Source: Planctomycetaceae bacterium (lineage in GTDB: Bacteria > Planctomycetota > Planctomycetia > Pirellulales > Pirellulaceae). Taken from it: DNA of 44,080 nt. The stretch lies in contig JAHEJI010000021.1 of NCBI GenBank assembly GCA_024638965.1, positions 1-44,080 of the forward strand, in the 5' to 3' direction. A program made the position numbers and the translations under genes. Positions 42,395 through 44,080 of the stretch are shown piece after piece (position 1 is the stretch's first letter; every line of letters starts with the position of its first letter). Below the pieces are notes generated by a model. That model saw only the letters and a program-made list of their open reading frames with translations, had not been told where the DNA came from and did not search any database.

Positions 42395-44080
42395 ATGCAA
42401 AGAAAAAAACACCCTTATCTGTTTGTAACATGTGGGCTCTTCGTCGTTGTCGTGACGACAGGGCTTATTGCCGCATCGAATTCTTTACCTGAGATGTCCA
42501 ACGTAGCGGACGAAAATCACGAAGTTGTCAAACAGGGACTGAAGGTCGAAACGGATTACTATGACATCGGCGGTTTTCATCGGGCCGTGACAACAGATTC
42601 CACCGAAGCACAACAGTGGTTTGATCGTGGTTTGGCAATGTGTTTCGCATTCAATCACGAAGAAGCCATTCGTTGTTTTCGCCGTTCACTCCAGTCAGAT
42701 CCTTCGATGGCGATGGCATTTTGGGGATTGGCTTACGCCATGGGGCCAAACATCAATAACATGGAAATCGAAAGTCATCAGATTGCACAAGCTGGATTTG
42801 CGTTACAACTGGCGGAACTGCACGTCGAGAATTGCACAGATGTTGAGAAGGATTTGATTGCCGCACTCAGCAAACGATATGTCACTCCCGTGCCAGCTGT
42901 GGACGAACGCGGTCCGCTCAATAAATCGAATGCGGATGCGATGAGAGAGTTGTTTTCAAAGTATCCAGACGATTCCCTCGTCGCGGCGTTGTTTGCCGAG
43001 TCATTGATGATTCTCAGGCCTTGGAATCACTGGACAAAGGACGGCCAGCCAGCCGAAGAGACTCCGGAAATTGTCGCTGTACTAGAATCGAGTTTGAAAC
43101 GTTGGCCGAACCATCCGGCTCTTTGCCATTTGTATATTCATACGATGGAGGCCTCGCCGCATCCAGAAAAAGCGCTCCCCGCTGCTAACCGCTTGCGAAA
43201 CGCCATGCCCGGATCCGGGCACCTTATTCACATGCCCAGCCATATTGATGTTTTGATCGGAGACTACGAGAGCGTCATTAAAACCAATCAACGGGCTATC
43301 AAAGTGGATCAAGAATTCGTTGCGAACGAGGGTGCCAATAACTTTTACACGCTCTACCGAATTCACAATTATCACTTCACTGTTTATGGAGCGATGTTTG
43401 ATGGGCAAAGCGAGTTAGCGATGAAAATGGCCCGGGAGTTGGTGGTTCAGGTGCCTCAGGAAATGTTGCGTGCCCAGACGGATTTTCTGGACGCTTTCAT
43501 GCCCATGCCATTGCACGTTCAAATTCGGTTCGGACTGTGGGAAGAAATATTAGCGGAACCCGAGCCGGCCGAATATTTGCCCATGTCTCGCTCGATTTGG
43601 CACTATGCCCGGGCGTTGGCCTTTGCTGCGACTGGTCGAGTGGAACAGGCAGAAATTGAGCAAGTCGCTTTCATCAAAACTAAAGCGGAAGTTCCCGAGT
43701 CAAGTATCCTGTTCAACAACACGTCAAGGGGCATTCTGGGTGTCTCCGAGTCAATGATAGCCGGTGAAATCGAATATCGAAAAGGCAACTACAAGCAAGC
43801 GTTTGAACATCTACGCGAAGCGGTTCGTCGAGACGACGCGCTGAATTATGACGAACCATGGGGTTGGATGCAGCCCGCGCGACATGCACTTGGGGCGTTA
43901 TTGCTGGAGCAAAATCAATTGGCCGAGGCGGAATCGGTTTACCGTGAGGACTTGCGCCGTCGACCAAAAAATCCGTGGGCACTGCACGGGTTGGCAGACT
44001 GTCTGGCCAAACTGGGAAAAGCCGACGAAACGAAAAGCGTCCAAGCCGCCTTCCAAGCCGCCTCCAAACGTTCCGACATC
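42395..44080 (+). CDS. TPR-repeat protein, C-terminus outside window
   Basis: The frame is open from ATG 42395 to the right edge: 562 codons without a stop. The N-terminus has a basic start and a hydrophobic segment (about 8-28), so it is exported or membrane-anchored. A TPR region starts with AQQWFDRGLAMCFAFNHEEA and FRRSLQSDPSMAMAFWGLAY, the opening seen in a widespread family of bacterial TPR proteins. Further helical repeats continue to the edge (for example GNYKQAFEHLREAVRRDD and EAESVYREDLRRRPKNPWAL). The role is not established; TPRs mediate protein contacts. The gene follows the kinase hairpin at 42296 and probably has its own promoter. Confidence 0.88.
   Translation, partial: MQRKKHPYLFVTCGLFVVVVTTGLIAASNSLPEMSNVADENHEVVKQGLKVETDYYDIGGFHRAVTTDSTEAQQWFDRGLAMCFAFNHEEAIRCFRRSLQSDPSMAMAFWGLAYAMGPNINNMEIESHQIAQAGFALQLAELHVENCTDVEKDLIAALSKRYVTPVPAVDERGPLNKSNADAMRELFSKYPDDSLVAALFAESLMILRPWNHWTKDGQPAEETPEIVAVLESSLKRWPNHPALCHLYIHTMEASPHPEKALPAANRLRNAMPGSGHLIHMPSHIDVLIGDYESVIKTNQRAIKVDQEFVANEGANNFYTLYRIHNYHFTVYGAMFDGQSELAMKMARELVVQVPQEMLRAQTDFLDAFMPMPLHVQIRFGLWEEILAEPEPAEYLPMSRSIWHYARALAFAATGRVEQAEIEQVAFIKTKAEVPESSILFNNTSRGILGVSESMIAGEIEYRKGNYKQAFEHLREAVRRDDALNYDEPWGWMQPARHALGALLLEQNQLAEAESVYREDLRRRPKNPWALHGLADCLAKLGKADETKSVQAAFQAASKRSDI

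Noticed and set aside
1..44080. tRNA, rRNA or riboswitch genes
   Set aside because: No cloverleaf, rRNA segment or known riboswitch core was recognised by eye on either strand; a covariance search was not possible.

Overview
The window looks like chromosomal DNA of a planctomycete, probably of the Pirellulales (Rhodopirellula/Blastopirellula type). This is inferred from the gene set: an ECF sigma factor next to a Ser/Thr kinase-WD40 giant, a PQQ-type propeller protein with an N-terminal membrane anchor, a type II secretion locus with PilM/PilN-like parts, many short lineage-specific lipoproteins, and palindromic intergenic repeats. No rRNA, tRNA, CRISPR array or complete insertion sequence was seen.

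Region 1 (1-4720) is the most interesting part: a chromosomal integron in classical divergent layout. A tyrosine recombinase with the integron-integrase signature (intI, 2697-4034, +) faces away from an array of at least three gene cassettes on the minus strand (1-1832, open at the left edge). Two attC sites can be folded by eye (about 451-546 and 976-1094). In each, the arm nearer the cassette gene carries two or three unpaired extra bases. The 3' end of each of the two complete cassettes is complementary to that cassette's own 5' end, as expected for circularised cassettes. The attI-like junction is at about 1833. An unusually long leader of about 860 bases separates it from intI and holds a dyad and direct repeats. 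The integrase carries an extra N-terminal region of about 124 residues. An unknown gene follows intI directly.

Region 2 (4721-13100) is mixed: a dispersed palindromic repeat, a sulfotransferase, a small acidic protein, a histone-deacetylase-like deacetylase, a family 2 glycosyltransferase, a glycine-zipper lipoprotein, and a likely operon of PQQ-type propeller, degenerate SDR and carboxylesterase.

Region 3 (13267-34635) is entirely minus strand and is dominated by type II secretion. The block gspE-F-G-H-I-J-K, PilM/PilN-like, PilO/PilP-like (34635 down to 24233) looks like one transcription unit. Three unrelated genes follow (a serine hydrolase, a YncE-like propeller and a CBS protein), then the very large secretin gspD with a lipoprotein gene, and a solitary fliG. 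Together these would build a cell-envelope secretion machine: GspE ATPase and GspF in the inner membrane, pseudopilins G-K, the assembly platform PilMN/OP, and the outer-membrane channel GspD.

Region 4 (35155-44080) holds small membrane proteins, a CPBP protease, the ECF sigma/kinase-WD40 signalling pair, and the start of a TPR protein that runs off the right edge. Functions are assigned from motifs seen in the translations; no database search was possible.
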